64,000 bases of DNA, from assembly GCA_022009835.1 (NCBI GenBank), contig CP091726.1, positions 930,001-994,000 on the forward strand, given 5' to 3'. The DNA comes from Bacilli bacterium (GTDB lineage Bacteria > Bacillota_I > Bacilli_A > RF39 > UBA660). The notes under the pieces are model-generated. The model had not been told where the DNA came from and did no database searches. It saw nothing but the letters and a program-made list of their open reading frames with translations. Both the position numbers and the translations under genes were made by a program. Shown here piece by piece: positions 19,375-30,252 of the stretch. Numbering within the stretch: position 1 is the first letter of the stretch; each line of letters starts with the position of its first letter.

Positions 19375-20250
19375 ATCGATTAGTTCATTTGCTACCGCAG
19401 TTAGGGAAGCTACTCCACTCATATCTGATGGAATAATTATTTTAGTTGAAGAGCCCTCAGCTAGTTTAATAGCAGCTTCATAGCTCTTTAAAGTAAGTAC
19501 TGACTGATCTGCTTTAGCCTCCTTCAATAATCTAATACCATCAGCTTCAGCTTGTTTCATTTTTAATAGTGCTTCAGCTTCTCCTTCGGCCATCTTTATT
19601 TGTGCCTCTTTATGTGCTTCGGCCTTTAGAATAGCGGATTCTTTCTCACCTTCAGCAATTAAAATACTTGATTTCTTTTCACCTTCAGCTTGAAGTATTT
19701 TTTCTCTTCTTTCTCTTTCAGCTCTCATTTGTTTTTCCATTGCTTCTTGAATATCTCTAGGAGGTAATATATTCTTTACTTCTACTCTATTTACTTTAAT
19801 ACCCCATGGATCAGTTGCTTCATCCAATATACTACGCATTTTAGAATTAATAATATCTCTTGAAGTTAAAGTCTGGTCAAGTTCTAACTCTCCTATTATA
19901 TTTCTAAGTGTAGTAGCGGTTAAATTTTCAATAGCATTTATTGGATCTTCAATACCATAAGTATATAGTTTAGGATCAGTAATTTGAAAATAAACTACTG
20001 TATCAATTTGCATCGTTACATTATCTTTAGTAATAACTGGTTGAGGAGCAAAATCTTTTACAATCTCCTTTAAGCTAACCTTATTAGATACACGATCTAC
20101 AAATGGTATCTTGAAATGTAAACCATTATTCCAAGTTGTTAAATAACTGCCTAACCTTTCTATTACATAACTTCTCGCTTGAGGTACCACCTTAATATTA
20201 GGTATTATAAAGATTACTACTACTAGTAAAATTGCAATTAAAAGTTCCAT
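19363..20250 (-). CDS. SPFH/band 7 (stomatin-like) membrane protein
   Basis: 295 uninterrupted residues: an N-terminal membrane helix (LLIAILLVVVIFIIPN), the SPFH domain from VPQARSYVIERLGSY through NILPPRDIQEAMEKQMRAER, then a long Ala/Glu/Lys coiled coil (GEKESAILKAEAHKEAQIK). It is the stomatin/QmcA form that oligomerises in the membrane. The NfeD-like gene directly upstream is the usual partner, making this a two-gene membrane-organising operon. Confidence 0.92.
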   Translation of the reverse strand: MELLIAILLVVVIFIIPNIKVVPQARSYVIERLGSYLTTWNNGLHFKIPFVDRVSNKVSLKEIVKDFAPQPVITKDNVTMQIDTVVYFQITDPKLYTYGIEDPINAIENLTATTLRNIIGELELDQTLTSRDIINSKMRSILDEATDPWGIKVNRVEVKNILPPRDIQEAMEKQMRAERERREKILQAEGEKKSSILIAEGEKESAILKAEAHKEAQIKMAEGEAEALLKMKQAEADGIRLLKEAKADQSVLTLKSYEAAIKLAEGSSTKIIIPSDMSGVASLTAVANELIDKKK

Positions 20251-20254
20251 TCTA

Positions 20255-20679
20255 TCATTCCTTTCCTTTTTCTACTTTTAATTTTACACTATTTATTGAT
20301 AGTATAGTTACATTTTCTCCCCTTTTAATAGGAGAATCTGCATAAGCTGACCACTTCTTACCATCTACTTTTACTTCACCAATACTATCTATATTAATGT
20401 CTTCTGTTACAACGCCTGTCATTCCTATTATTCGATCTATATTTGTTTTAGTATCATTACTCTTTATCTTATTATAAATCTTCTTACTAAAAGGCATAAG
20501 TATAACTCCTAATAAAAACAAATATAGTTATCTGAATAAATATATTATCGGTAAATTTTTGCCACTAACATAGCTACCAAACTACTTATAACAAACCAAA
20601 TACTCACTAAATTAGTTGTTGCTAATTCAAGTATACCAAGTATAATTGCTATAATTAGCCAAACATAAAACATTTCCAT
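20255..20679 (-). CDS. NfeD-like protein, partner of the SPFH protein (frameshifted)
   Basis: About 140 residues. Three to four N-terminal hydrophobic segments (MEMFYVWLIIAIILGILE, then VWFVISSLVAML-like) precede the C-terminal OB-fold: IGMTGVVTEDINIDSIGEVKVDGKKWSAYA, the NfeD signature with its Gly and Trp. Errors at runs near 20560 and 20513 break it. It stops four bases before the SPFH start. Confidence 0.85.
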
Positions 20680-20850
20680 TACATCACCTACTTCAAAATA
20701 TGCCTTCTTTTCTATAGTATAACAAAATACCTAATCTTTTTGCAATAATATTTATCAAATATTCATTCTATTAACATATCAATAATCATATGCGTTAATC
20801 TAAAAAAATATTTCCAATACCACTAGTTTTTACTTATCTTTTTAGAAATA

Positions 20851-20884
20851 AATAGAGAACTCTAATTACTTAGTGTTCTCTATT
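20851..20884 (-). terminator. Terminator behind the DUF1292-like gene
   Basis: AATAGAGAAC pairs with GTTCTCTATT; minus-strand T-rich tail follows. The stretch 20685-20850 holds no other recognisable feature. Confidence 0.65.
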
Positions 20885-21107
20885 ATTTTTCTTTACTACT
20901 TTCATAGATTCTTTTTAATACTTTATCATCATTTATTTCTTCGAGGTAATCATAACCATCTCTACCTTTAATAATGTAAGCCACTTCTAAATTAGCCATA
21001 TCTTTGCGATCATAATCCTCGATTGAAAATAAAGCAATTTCATTTTTAACATCTGGAAGAGAAAATACTGTTATTATTGTACCTAATTTAAACTCATTCT
21101 TTTTCAT
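20883..21107 (-). CDS. Small DUF1292-like protein
   Basis: 74 residues. The sequence KNEIALFSIEDYDRKDM followed by VAYIIKGRDGYDYLEEI resembles the short beta-rich DUF1292 proteins of Firmicutes. The match is by pattern only. It sits 18 bases behind a small membrane protein gene and the two may be translated together. Function unknown. Confidence 0.5.
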   Translation of the reverse strand: MKKNEFKLGTIITVFSLPDVKNEIALFSIEDYDRKDMANLEVAYIIKGRDGYDYLEEINDDKVLKRIYESSKEK

Positions 21108-21125
21108 TTAATATATTAAAGTTCA

Positions 21126-21473
21126 TTACCTTCCTCCAATAATACTACCAATAAGTAAGAATATTAAAGTACCAACAACTAAAGAGGTAATTATTGTAAG
21201 CATACCAATACCAACATAACCAGCCTTTTTATCAAATTCTAACTTTTTTACCCTAACAAGTCTTTCTTTTTTCATTACTTCTTTAGCAGTTTCTACCTCC
21301 TCCATACTAGAATATCCCTCACTAGAAGTCTTTCTTAAGTATGTAAATGGTTCTACTAAAGCATCAATGTAATCAGGAGTAACTGCTACTATTGTATTTT
21401 CTTCTTCATTCCATTTTTGAACCTTATTAGGATTAAATATAACATTTCTTTTATTATTAAATCTCTCTTCCAT
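21126..21473 (-). CDS. Small membrane protein of unknown function
   Basis: 115 residues, mostly soluble and charged, with one C-terminal hydrophobic stretch (MLTIITSLVVGTLIFLLIGS) ending IIGGR. The ribosome site GGGAG lies inside the final codons of the phosphoketolase gene, so translation is probably coupled. No family recognised. Confidence 0.6.
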   Translation of the reverse strand: MEERFNNKRNVIFNPNKVQKWNEEENTIVAVTPDYIDALVEPFTYLRKTSSEGYSSMEEVETAKEVMKKERLVRVKKLEFDKKAGYVGIGMLTIITSLVVGTLIFLLIGSIIGGR

Positions 21474-21476
21474 ATC

Positions 21477-23820
21477 TTACTCCCATTTAAATAATCTAAT
21501 CTTTTTCCATATCTATACCATATTCTCTAATATATCTATCATGTTCCTTTAATTTTTTTCTTCCATTAATTTAATAATTCTTTTTACCCTCATCCTTTTT
21601 AGCAATATCTAAATGTTTAATAATATCAATAACAATATGATATCTATCTATTTCATTTTTTTAACTCTCATATCAAAAGCTGTTGTTATAGTACCTTCTT
21701 CTATATAACCATGAACACTAATATTTTTTTAATTTTCTCTCAAATAAGTAAGTTCATGAATTAATGAAGGATAACCATGATAATTAAATATAATTGGTTT
21801 ATCTTTAGTAAATAACTTATTATATTCACTATCTGTAAGACCATGAGGATGTTTACTACTAGGTTGTAATTTCATTAAATCAACTACATTAATAAATCTA
21901 ACCTTAATATCTGGAAGATAATTCTTAAGTATTGAAACAGCTGCTACATTCTCTAATGTTGGAGCATCACCTATAGATACTAAAACTATATCAGTACCCT
22001 TTTTATCATTACTAGCAAATTCCCATTTAGATAAACCTTTAGCACAATGTTCCTTAGCTTCTTCCATTGTAAGCCATTGTGGTCTCATGTGTTTAGAAGC
22101 CACTATTACATTAATATAATTTTTAGTCTTAATAATATGATCAAAACATGATAAAAGGCAATTGCTGTCTGGAGGTAAATATATTCTTACGATATCAGCT
22201 TTCTTATTAACTAAATGATCAATAAAGCCTGGATCTTGATGAGTATAACCATTATGATCTTGTTGCCATACATTTGAAGTAAGTACATAATTTAATGAAG
22301 CTATATCTTTTCTCCAAGGTAATTCTTTGGCTACTTTAAGCCATTTAGCATGCTGACTAGCCATGGAATCCACTATTCTAATGAAGGCTTCATAACTAGC
22401 AAAGAAACCATGTCTACCAGTTAAAATATAACCTTCTAACCATCCTTCACAAGTATGTTCAGATAGATAACTATCCATAATTCTACCATCTGAAGACAAA
22501 TACTCATCATCTTTCTTTTTATTTAAATACCAACACCTATTATCAGCTTCAAATACATGTGATAATCTATTACTCATTGTCTCATCTGGTCCAAATACCC
22601 TAAAATTATCAGGATTCTCTTTAATTATATCTCTTACAAACTCTCCTAGTACACGCATATCTTCTTTCTCAATAGCCCCAGGATGTTCTACATTAACTGC
22701 ATATTTATCAATACTAGGTACCTTTAATTCTTTTAATAGAATACCACCATTACTATTAGGATTAGCTCCCATTCTATTATAAGGAATTAATTCTTTTAAA
22801 TAAGGTTTAAGTTTGCCATTATCATCAAATAATTCCCATGGGCGATAACTCTTTAACCATTTCTCTAATAACTTTAAATCATCATCATTTTCCATTGGTA
22901 TGGGTACCTGATGACTTCTAAAAGTACCTTCTATTCTTTGACCATTTACTACTTTAGGTCCTGTCCATCCTTTAGGAGTTCTAAGTACTATCATTGGCCA
23001 AAATACTCTTTCAACTTTATTATTATATCTAGCATTATATTGAATCTCTTTTATTTCTTTAACAATCTTATCTAAAGTATTAGCCATACTTTTATGAAGT
23101 TCATAATTATTACTTCCTTGTACTAAATAAGGTTTCCAACCATATCCATATAATAATGAAGCAAGTTCTTCATCACTAATTCTAGATAATACTGTTGGAT
23201 TGCTTATCTTATAACCATTTAAGTGAAGTATAGGTAGAACTGCTCCATCTCTTTTAGGATTAAGAAATTTATTAGAATGCCAACTAGTTGCTAGTGGTCC
23301 TGTTTCAGCTTCTCCGTCTCCTACTACACAAGCTGCTATTAAAGTAGGATTATCAAATACTGCTCCAAAAGCATGTGATAGACTATAGCCTAGTTCTCCA
23401 CCTTCATTAATTGATCCAGGTGTTTCAGGAGCGGCATGAGAAGCTATTCCTCCTGGAAAAGAAAATTGTTTAAATAATTTTTTTAATCCTTCAATATCTT
23501 CACTTACTTCAGGATATATTTCACTATATGTTCCTTCTAAATATACATTAGATACTACTGCATTACCACCATGGCCTGGTCCTGATATATATATCATATT
23601 TAAATCATTGTTCTTTATTATTCTATTTAAATGTGTATATATAAAGTTTTGTCCTGGTACTGTTCCCCAATGTCCTACTATTTTCTTCTTTATATGACTC
23701 CATTTTAATTCTTCTTTTAATAATGGATTATCTAATAAATATAACTGTCCTACTGATATATAATTTAATGCTCTAAAAATAAGCATCTAATTTATTTATT
23801 TCTTTCTTTGTTATACTCAC
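21477..23820 (-). CDS. xfp: Phosphoketolase (frameshifted)
   Basis: About 780 residues, the family length. The likely start is GTG at 23820; T-run errors at 23790 and 21730 and others near 21660 and 21560 break the ends. Signatures: GHWGTVPGQNFIYTHLNR, GPGHGGNAVVSN, thiamine-diphosphate motif GDGEAETGPLATSWHSNK, FGPDETMSNR, WQQDHNGYTHQDPGF. It splits xylulose 5-phosphate or fructose 6-phosphate into acetyl phosphate and a sugar phosphate. This points to heterofermentative sugar use. Confidence 0.92.
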
Positions 23821-23898
23821 AGTATCACTCTCTCTATTCTTTAAATTAAGTATATCATAAATTATTTATCTTATCAAGTAAGTTTTTGTTATTTTTTT

Positions 23899-24040
23899 AT
23901 AGGTAAAGTCTTAGGTCTTTACCTATCATGAATAGCCTATAAACAGTCTATTCATGAACTATTACAAGATATCATATTTGGGTGTAAACTTTCTAACTTA
24001 TACTTTCTCTATTTAAAAGAAGATACTCTCGTACCTTCTC
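23899..24040 (-). repeat. Conserved 3' hairpin train, copy C, without a gene
   Basis: H1 (24017-24040) has the same GAGA-loop hairpin as copies A and B except for its last pair; H2 (23927-23956) is CATGAATAG/CTATTCATG with loop ACTGTTTATAGG; H3 (23899-23926) is ATAGGTAAAG/CTTTACCTAT. The small ATTCAC repeat is replaced by other sequence. No secreted-protein remnant lies on its right side, where similarity to the other copies ends abruptly at H1. Confidence 0.75.
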
Positions 24041-24211
24041 AACCTACAACCTTAATACCGGACACTTTTTTATTTATTAAATTACAGTATAATTATACTT
24101 AATTACACTATCATTGTTTTTTTAACAAAAAGTTATCTGAAATAAAAAAATATAATATTTTTAATTTAAGGTAAAAATATGGTACAATTAAAAAAAGAAG
24201 GAGAAATAGAT

Positions 24212-25408
24212 ATGAAGATTATTGAACTTACTGAAACACAATTTAAAAATTATTCTAAACTTCATAGTGCTAGATCATATATGCAAACTGTAGAATATGC
24301 TCATTATAAAGAAGGTATTATCTATTATTTAGGTTTTATTAATGAAAAAGATAATCCTTTAATGGCGGCTACTCTACTTCTAGAAAGTAGAATATCTAAA
24401 TACCGAATTGGTTATGTGCCAGGAAGTTTTTTTAATTGATTATAATAATGATAATTTGTTTAAAAGATTTTATTAATGCTTTAAAAAGAATATTTAAAGA
24501 AAAAAAGAAATATGTTTATATTACCTGTGATAATTTATTTACTTATAAAATGTTTGATAGTAATAATGATATAATTTATTATGATACTAATATACTAAAA
24601 TTATTTGATGATTTATCATTTATTAAAAACTAGTAAGAATTCTCCTAAAAAAAGTTATATTAGAAACAGAGAATACTCCACCAGAAACATTTAAATTATT
24701 TAATTCTAATACTAAAAGAAATATTTATTTATCCACTAGAAGAGCTATCAATATCTATAAAGATGAAAACAATAATATAGAACCACTACTAGAATTAAAT
24801 AATAATATTGATAAGAAAAAAATAATTAAAATTATTAATAGTTTTAATAATGATGCTACTAAAGTGGAAGTATATTATGCTAAGATAAATCCTGAACAAT
24901 ATGTTAATAACTATAGATTTATCCTAAAAAAACTGAAGATGAAAGAAACGATAGATTAAAATGAACTTATGCAAAAATATCAGAGTTAAAAAAACAAATT
25001 TTTCTTATTAATAAAAATGATTTCTGATAAAAAGATAACTAAATATAGGAATGAAATTATTAAAGCAACTAATTTATATACTAAATATGCTAATGAAACC
25101 ATAATTGGAGGTATTATCATTATTAAGAATAATAGAGAAATATATTTTTATGGATGAAGCATACAATAAAGATCTTGCTAATTTTTTTATTCTTCACATT
25201 TAATAAAATGGGAAATTATTAAAAAAAGTATCTTGAGGAAGGATATAAAATATTTAACTTTGGTTATATAAAAAAAATACCGACAAAAAGAATGGTAACT
25301 ATACCTTTAAAATGGGATTTGGAGGTAAAGTATATGAATATATTGGTACATATGATTTAGTTATCAATAGATATTTATATAATATAATTAAAATAATCGT
25401 TAAAATAA
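24212..25408 (+). CDS. FemAB-family peptidyltransferase (frameshifted)
   Basis: About 400 residues in many pieces. It starts MKIIELTETQFKNYSKLH at 24212 behind AAGAAGGAG. Family marks: SYMQTVEYAHYKEG, LLLESRISKYRIGYVPGS, then near the C-terminus YTFKMGFGGKVYEYIGTYD, the GFGG ending seen in Fem proteins. These enzymes transfer amino acids from aminoacyl-tRNA to lipid II to make interpeptide bridges. The dense breaks (at least six) are at A/T runs, so I favour sequencing error, but a decaying gene cannot be excluded. It stands alone on the plus strand. Confidence 0.7.
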
Positions 25409-25420
25409 ATGATATAGCAA

Positions 25421-25444
25421 AAAAAGAACCATTAGGTTCTTTTT
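25421..25444. terminator. Bidirectional terminator
   Basis: AAAAAGAACC pairs with GGTTCTTTTT around ATTA, with A and T runs on either side. It serves the FemAB gene from the left and the DUF362 gene from the right. Confidence 0.85.
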
Positions 25445-26331
25445 TTAATTATCTATATTTATTAATTCATAAATAGAAGTACCAAACCCTAACTTAACAG
25501 CAGATTCAATTATATGTTCACCATGTCTACTCTCTATTCTTTCAAGTAAGTGGTCTCTTCCTTCATCAGTACTATTTCTAACTAAATAGATACATGCCTT
25601 ATCAATAGCAATAGGATCTAAACTAGCTAGAATACCAATATCTTTAATGCATGGGTCTTCTGCTTTTGCACAGCAATCACAATCTACACTCATATTTTTC
25701 ATAACATTAATATAAGCAATATTACCCTTAAACTTATTATGAATTGAAGAAGCAGCATCTGCCATTGCTTCAATAAATAAATCTTGTTCAGGTAAATTTT
25801 CCCATAATTTACTTACATCAGTAGTCTTACCAGCAGTATGAATATAAGTCTTACCAGAAGACGAAGCAACTCCTATTGAAAGTTGTTTTAAAGCCCCACC
25901 AAATCCTCCCATCGGATGACCTTTAAAATGAGATAATACAAGCATACTATCATAATTATTTAAATGACTACCAACATAGTTTTTCTTTATAATCATACCA
26001 TTTGGAATATCTAAAACCATATCTCTTTCACTATCCATAATATCTGTTTTATAATATTTACTCCACCCATGATTATTCATTAATTCTTCATGCTTTTCAG
26101 TTGTATTTCTTGCACCAACATAAGCAGTATTACATTCTACCACAGTACCACTTACTCTAGTAATAATATCGTGCGCAAACTCTGGCTTTAAATAATTTTG
26201 ATTACCTTCTTCACCAGAATGCAACTTAACTGCCACATTACCTTTTAACTCAATACCTAAACTATTATAAATCTTTACTAAACTATCACTAGTTATTTCT
26301 CTAGTAAAATATACTTTGGCTTTTTTTCCAT
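25445..26331 (-). CDS. DUF362-family protein with CxCC cluster
   Basis: About 295 residues after an A-run correction near 26300 (start MEKKAKVYFTREIT at 26331, ribosome site AGGAGG). Family features: AVKLHSGEEGNQNYLKPE, SHFKGHPMGGFGGALKQLS, and a cysteine cluster VDCDCCAKAEDPCIKDIG followed by SLDPIAIDKAC. Members are often fused to or associated with iron-sulfur proteins; the CxCC plus Cys could bind a cluster. The reaction is unknown. Confidence 0.8.
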
Positions 26332-26403
26332 CTTATCGATCCTCCTACTAAGATTATAACATCATTATAGAAAAAAAGTGAAGATTAATATTAAAAAAGA
26401 AAA

Positions 26404-26435
26404 AGAACAATTAAAGTTCATCTTTAATGTTCTTA
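26404..26435 (-). terminator. Terminator embedded in the end of gltX
   Basis: On the minus strand AAGAACATTAAAG pairs with CTTTAATTGTTCTT and runs into TTTTT. The hairpin includes the stop codon of gltX, an economical arrangement seen several times in this window. Confidence 0.75.
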
Positions 26436-28079
26436 ATTCTCTCTAATATTCTATCTTTACCTAATAATCTCATTATTTCATATAAGTCAGGAGTCATACT
26501 CTTACTAGTAATACCTACTCTAATTACTGTAGATATATCCGCTACACTGCCCTTATAATTATCAGGATTTTCTTTATATTCTTTCATATTACTACAATAG
26601 CCTAAACTATCAGTAAGTACTTTAATATTATTAAACCATACTTCTTTATCAGAAATATCAAAAATACTTATCCATATATGTATTTAATATATTAAGAATT
26701 TCTTCTTTATCATTAACCTTACCCCATTCATATTCATTAGGAGTATATAATTCATCATACATATAAAATGTTTGATTTTTTTAATTTCTGAATAACTAGC
26801 ATAATCTTTTTCTAGGTTTCTTTTTGTTCTCTTTCAATATTTAAAAACATCTTTTAGTATATTCTTCATATTTAGTAATTATTTCATAAAAAAATCCTTA
26901 TCATAATCTTTTACACCAATTAACTAAATTACTATATACTTCATCTTTAGACATCTTACTAATATAATTTTTTTAGATATATTATTTAATTTTTTTCTAA
27001 ATCAAATAAAGCTCCTGATGCTGACATCTTTTTAGGAGAAAACTTAAAGTCTAAATAACTTTTTATCTTGATTACAATTTCTCCATTCTTCATAATTAGA
27101 ATTAGCAATAGTCATTATTGATTCGATAACAGCAGAGCTAGGATAACCTTTTTCTTTATAATAACTCATACTTGCTTCAGGATCTTTTCTCTTACTAATC
27201 TTTCTTTTAACATCACCATCTTGTTTCATAATTAAAGGTATATGAATATATTTAGGTAACTTATAATTAAATGCTTTAAATAACTCAACATGAAGAGGTA
27301 CTGAAGATAACCATTCTTCTCCTCTTACAACATGGGTAGTATGCATTAAATGATCATCTACTAAATGAGCAAAATGATATGTTGGAAGTAAATTATCACT
27401 TTTCATAATAACCGCATCTTGATCATTTTTCTGGAAATTCTATTCTACCCTTTACTTGATCATCAAAAACAAATTTCTTATCAGGATCACCCATAGACTT
27501 AAATCTAATGACATAATCTTCGCCATTCTTAATTCTTTCTATTGCTTCATCAATACTAATATTTCTACATTTAGCAAATCTACCATAATAACCTGTTCTC
27601 ATCTTTTTTTCTTCTTGATTTTTTCTTAAGTCCTCTAATGTCTCTTTTGTACAAAAACAAGGATATGCTCTTCCTATTTCAATTAATCTCTTAATAAAGG
27701 CATGATATATTTCTTTTCTTTCACTTTGAATATAAGGACCATAATTACCCACTATTTCACCATCATATTCATACTCATCAGGAAGCATATTATATTCAGA
27801 TAATGTCTCTCTAATCTTCTCTACTGCATCAGGTATTTCTCTTTTCTTATCAGTATCCTCATTTCTTAGAATAAATACTCCGTTAGTATTCTTAGCAAGT
27901 ACATAACATATAGTAGTACTCATTAAATTACCTATATGCATATAGCCAGTAGGACTAGGAGCAAATCTTGTAACCGCTGCTCCTTCAGGTAAATTTCTCT
28001 CTGGATACATTTTTTCATAATCCTCTACTGTCTTAGTAACATTAGGAAATATTAATTCTGCTAAATCTTTATTTGTCAT
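26412..28079 (-). CDS. gltX: Glutamyl-tRNA synthetase (frameshifted)
   Basis: About 550 residues. Class I signatures: VTRFAPSPTGYMHIGN (HIGH-type) near residue 35 and KRKISKRKDP (KMSKS-type) in the second half. Between them are SERKEIYHAFIKRLIE and HVVRGEEWLSSVPLHVELF. The C-terminal 200 residues are broken at runs from 27045 down to 26650, but ILERIKNIKDEL at the end is in frame. Start at 28079 follows GAGGTG. It charges tRNA-Glu, and in organisms lacking GlnRS also tRNA-Gln; which applies cannot be told here. Confidence 0.88.
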
Positions 28080-28171
28080 ATTTTCACCTCATTTTTTTAT
28101 ATTATTAGGTATCCATTATGTTCATTTATCACATAGTATAGTATAATATACTGAAAGGACTGGTGACTACT

Positions 28172-28321
28172 ATGTACGGTTATGGATATCCAGGTTATGG
28201 ATATGGCTACGGCTATGGATCAGGAGCTTACTGGATAATAATAGTAATATTACTTATATTCTTTGTTCTATTTTGGGGTAATGGATGTAACCAAAATAGA
28301 TGTAATTCCTGCAATAGATAA
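28172..28321 (+). CDS. Small Gly/Tyr-rich membrane protein, YjcZ-like
   Basis: 49 residues: a head of alternating Tyr and Gly (MYGYGYPGYGYGYGYG), one membrane helix (YWIIIVILLIFFVLFW) and a Cys/Asn-rich tail (GCNQNRCNSCNR). Head and helix resemble the YjcZ small sporulation-membrane proteins of Bacilli, but the three-cysteine tail is different. A TATAAT at about 28142 and ribosome-site-like AAAGGAC precede it, and it has its own terminator. Confidence 0.6.
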   Translation: MYGYGYPGYGYGYGYGSGAYWIIIVILLIFFVLFWGNGCNQNRCNSCNR

Positions 28322-28334
28322 CCATATCTAAAAT

Positions 28335-28359
28335 AAAGCCCTTTATAGGGCTATTTTTT
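28335..28359 (+). terminator. Terminator of the YjcZ-like gene
   Basis: AAAGCCC pairs with GGGCTATTT around TTTATA-type loop bases, followed by seven T on the plus strand. Confidence 0.8.
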
Positions 28360-28364
28360 TCTTT

Positions 28365-28439
28365 TGGTTGCCCTGGTTAGATTCGAACTAACGCGTGTCA
28401 GAGTCAGAGTCTGATGCCTTACCGCTTGGCTACAGGGCA
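28365..28439 (-). tRNA. tRNA-Gln (CUG)
   Basis: On the minus strand the acceptor TGCCCTG pairs with CAGGGCA, followed by A and an encoded CCA (28365-28367). The D arm has AGCC..GG, the anticodon stem TCAGA/TCTGA holds loop CTCTGAC with anticodon CTG (codon CAG), and the T arm has GTTCGAATC. All four arms pair. CUG is the less common Gln anticodon in AT-rich genomes, so a UUG tRNA is expected elsewhere. Confidence 0.93.
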
Positions 28440-28524
28440 ATAACAACAATATAATTATAGCATTATCTATAAATATATTCAAGTTATTTAAGAAAAAAAT
28501 AATATAAAACTTACCATCACCAAA

Positions 28525-28548
28525 AAGAAGATACTCTCGTACCTTCTT
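28525..28548 (-). terminator. H1 hairpin alone, behind surface gene 3
   Basis: Same ten-pair stem and GAGA loop as in the three hairpin trains, again overlapping the stop codon of a SipW-type surface gene and followed by five T on the minus strand. H2 and H3 are absent here. Confidence 0.8.
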
Positions 28549-30157
28549 ACACAGATAACTGATATGGTGAACTACTCGTACCTGATCCTGATCCGATATC
28601 TAGTTTAGGTATCAGAGAAAGGACTGGCAAAACCCCATACGCAAGATAGGCAATGCCACTGTAGTAGACACTGCCCGACGAACTCACACGCCACGCAGCG
28701 TTCTCATAGCCGGATTCCGGGGTCAATAACCATCCATAATTTGATGCTAATATACTCTTCATCCAGTTATTTGCTGTACATGTTACATCATTATAAGAAC
28801 CTAATTGCTTTTGGCACAAACTTAAATCGGCAGCATAGCCATAATCACTTGGATAAGGAATAGCAACTTTGCCTGTCCATGTTAATGTTCTTGGTGATGT
28901 TGCATTTACTACTGTTCCACTTACTCTTTCTTTATCATACATAGCATCTACAAATATACTACTATTATTATGTCCCCTTGTATAATAGGTTGTCTCTGCA
29001 ATCATATTTCTTGTTATATCATTTTTTAGGCCTGTACTTGTAAAATTACATGATGTTATGGCATTATCTTGTCCTGAAAAACATATTCCGCTTTGGGCAT
29101 CCCAGTATAGACTTTGTCCATATCTATTATCATTACTATCTATTGTATAATAATTATTTGGATTTAATAATTTCATTAATCTTGCTGTGTTCCAATCATT
29201 CTTTCCATATGCTGTTTCTGCTCCTGTATCTGTATTCTTATTATCCCATGAATATGTTCCTATTATACTACCTCTCATTATCTTAACTTTACCATCAAAT
29301 ACTCCTATTATTCTCCATGTTTCACATGTACTTGAGGATTGATTGTTATAATCAGAACAATTGAAATATATATAATTATTAGGACTTGCTCCATAGTATC
29401 TTATATTACCTGCTACATCTTCCATTAATTTATGGGTATCATCATATTTATAATTTACACTATTTAATGTTACTGTTTTAGTTGAACTAAAAGTATCATT
29501 AGCTATTAATTTAGCTAATCCTTCATATGGTGCCTTTCCTTGATGAGCATCTGCACTAATGTTACCTGCAAATGAGGCTCCTACTACATCATTACCTATC
29601 TTTGAACCATCAATATAGAATACTATTAAATATTTATTTTGTGATGTATTAGATAATTGTTTAGTTAATATATTTACTGTACCTGTACTTGTTATAGTAC
29701 CAGTTTTTACTATATCAAATGATTGACCTTTTAGACCTGCGACTGTTAAGGTAGTACTACTAGTAGTATTATTAAGTATGGCATACTTAAGTGATCCTTT
29801 ACTACTTCCAGTAGAAAAGGCATTAGATAGATTAGTTACATTTAGATATAATGAACCATATCCTTCTATAGTACATGTACTTTTAATACCTATATTAGCG
29901 TAGGTTAAGGCTATACCTTCAGTAATAGTAAACTTATTATTACTTATTAAAGTACTTTCATTCATTACTTCTACATTAGCATTATTTATTGCTCCTCCTG
30001 GTGTATAATTTATTTCAAAACATCCACTTGTTAATCCTATATTAATAGGATTAGTAGCCCATGTTAAGGCTGCATAAGTAAGTCCTGATCCTATTAGAAT
30101 AAATAATGATACTCCTAGTACTATTAATATTTTTTGCCTCTTTATATAGTCTTTCAT
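28547..30157 (-). CDS. Secreted SipW-type surface protein 3 (intact)
   Basis: 536 residues without interruption, the best reference for the family in this window. Signal segment ILIVLGVSLFILIGSGLTYA is followed by LTWATNPINIGLTSG. A beta-rich region reaches residue 230; then come SVNYKYDDTHKLMEDVAGN, RYYGASPNNYIYFNCSDY, CETWRIIGVFDGKVKIMRG, LMKLLNPNNYY, SGQDNAITSCNFTSTGLK, AETTYYTRGHNNSSIF, then GWLLTPESGYENAAWRVSSS and the C-terminal GSGTSSSPYQLSV. The last part fits the FISUMP/DUF6273-like lobe. Probably displayed outside the cell; partner unknown. Confidence 0.8.
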   Translation of the reverse strand: MKDYIKRQKILIVLGVSLFILIGSGLTYAALTWATNPINIGLTSGCFEINYTPGGAINNANVEVMNESTLISNNKFTITEGIALTYANIGIKSTCTIEGYGSLYLNVTNLSNAFSTGSSKGSLKYAILNNTTSSTTLTVAGLKGQSFDIVKTGTITSTGTVNILTKQLSNTSQNKYLIVFYIDGSKIGNDVVGASFAGNISADAHQGKAPYEGLAKLIANDTFSSTKTVTLNSVNYKYDDTHKLMEDVAGNIRYYGASPNNYIYFNCSDYNNQSSSTCETWRIIGVFDGKVKIMRGSIIGTYSWDNKNTDTGAETAYGKNDWNTARLMKLLNPNNYYTIDSNDNRYGQSLYWDAQSGICFSGQDNAITSCNFTSTGLKNDITRNMIAETTYYTRGHNNSSIFVDAMYDKERVSGTVVNATSPRTLTWTGKVAIPYPSDYGYAADLSLCQKQLGSYNDVTCTANNWMKSILASNYGWLLTPESGYENAAWRVSSSGSVYYSGIAYLAYGVLPVLSLIPKLDIGSGSGTSSSPYQLSV

Positions 30158-30252
30158 ATCTTTTTTCCTACCTCTACATTACATATAAATAATAGCATAA
30201 AATAAAAAAAGAAATACAATATATAAAAAGGAAATATAAAAAAAGAAATATT

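Noticed and set aside
20685..20850. Hidden gene between nfeD and the DUF1292-like gene
   Set aside because: No frame, ribosome site or conserved motif could be found; it looks like a plain promoter-containing spacer.
24212..25408. FemAB gene as a confirmed pseudogene
   Set aside because: All breaks lie at A/T runs like those in essential genes, so decay cannot be distinguished from sequencing error.
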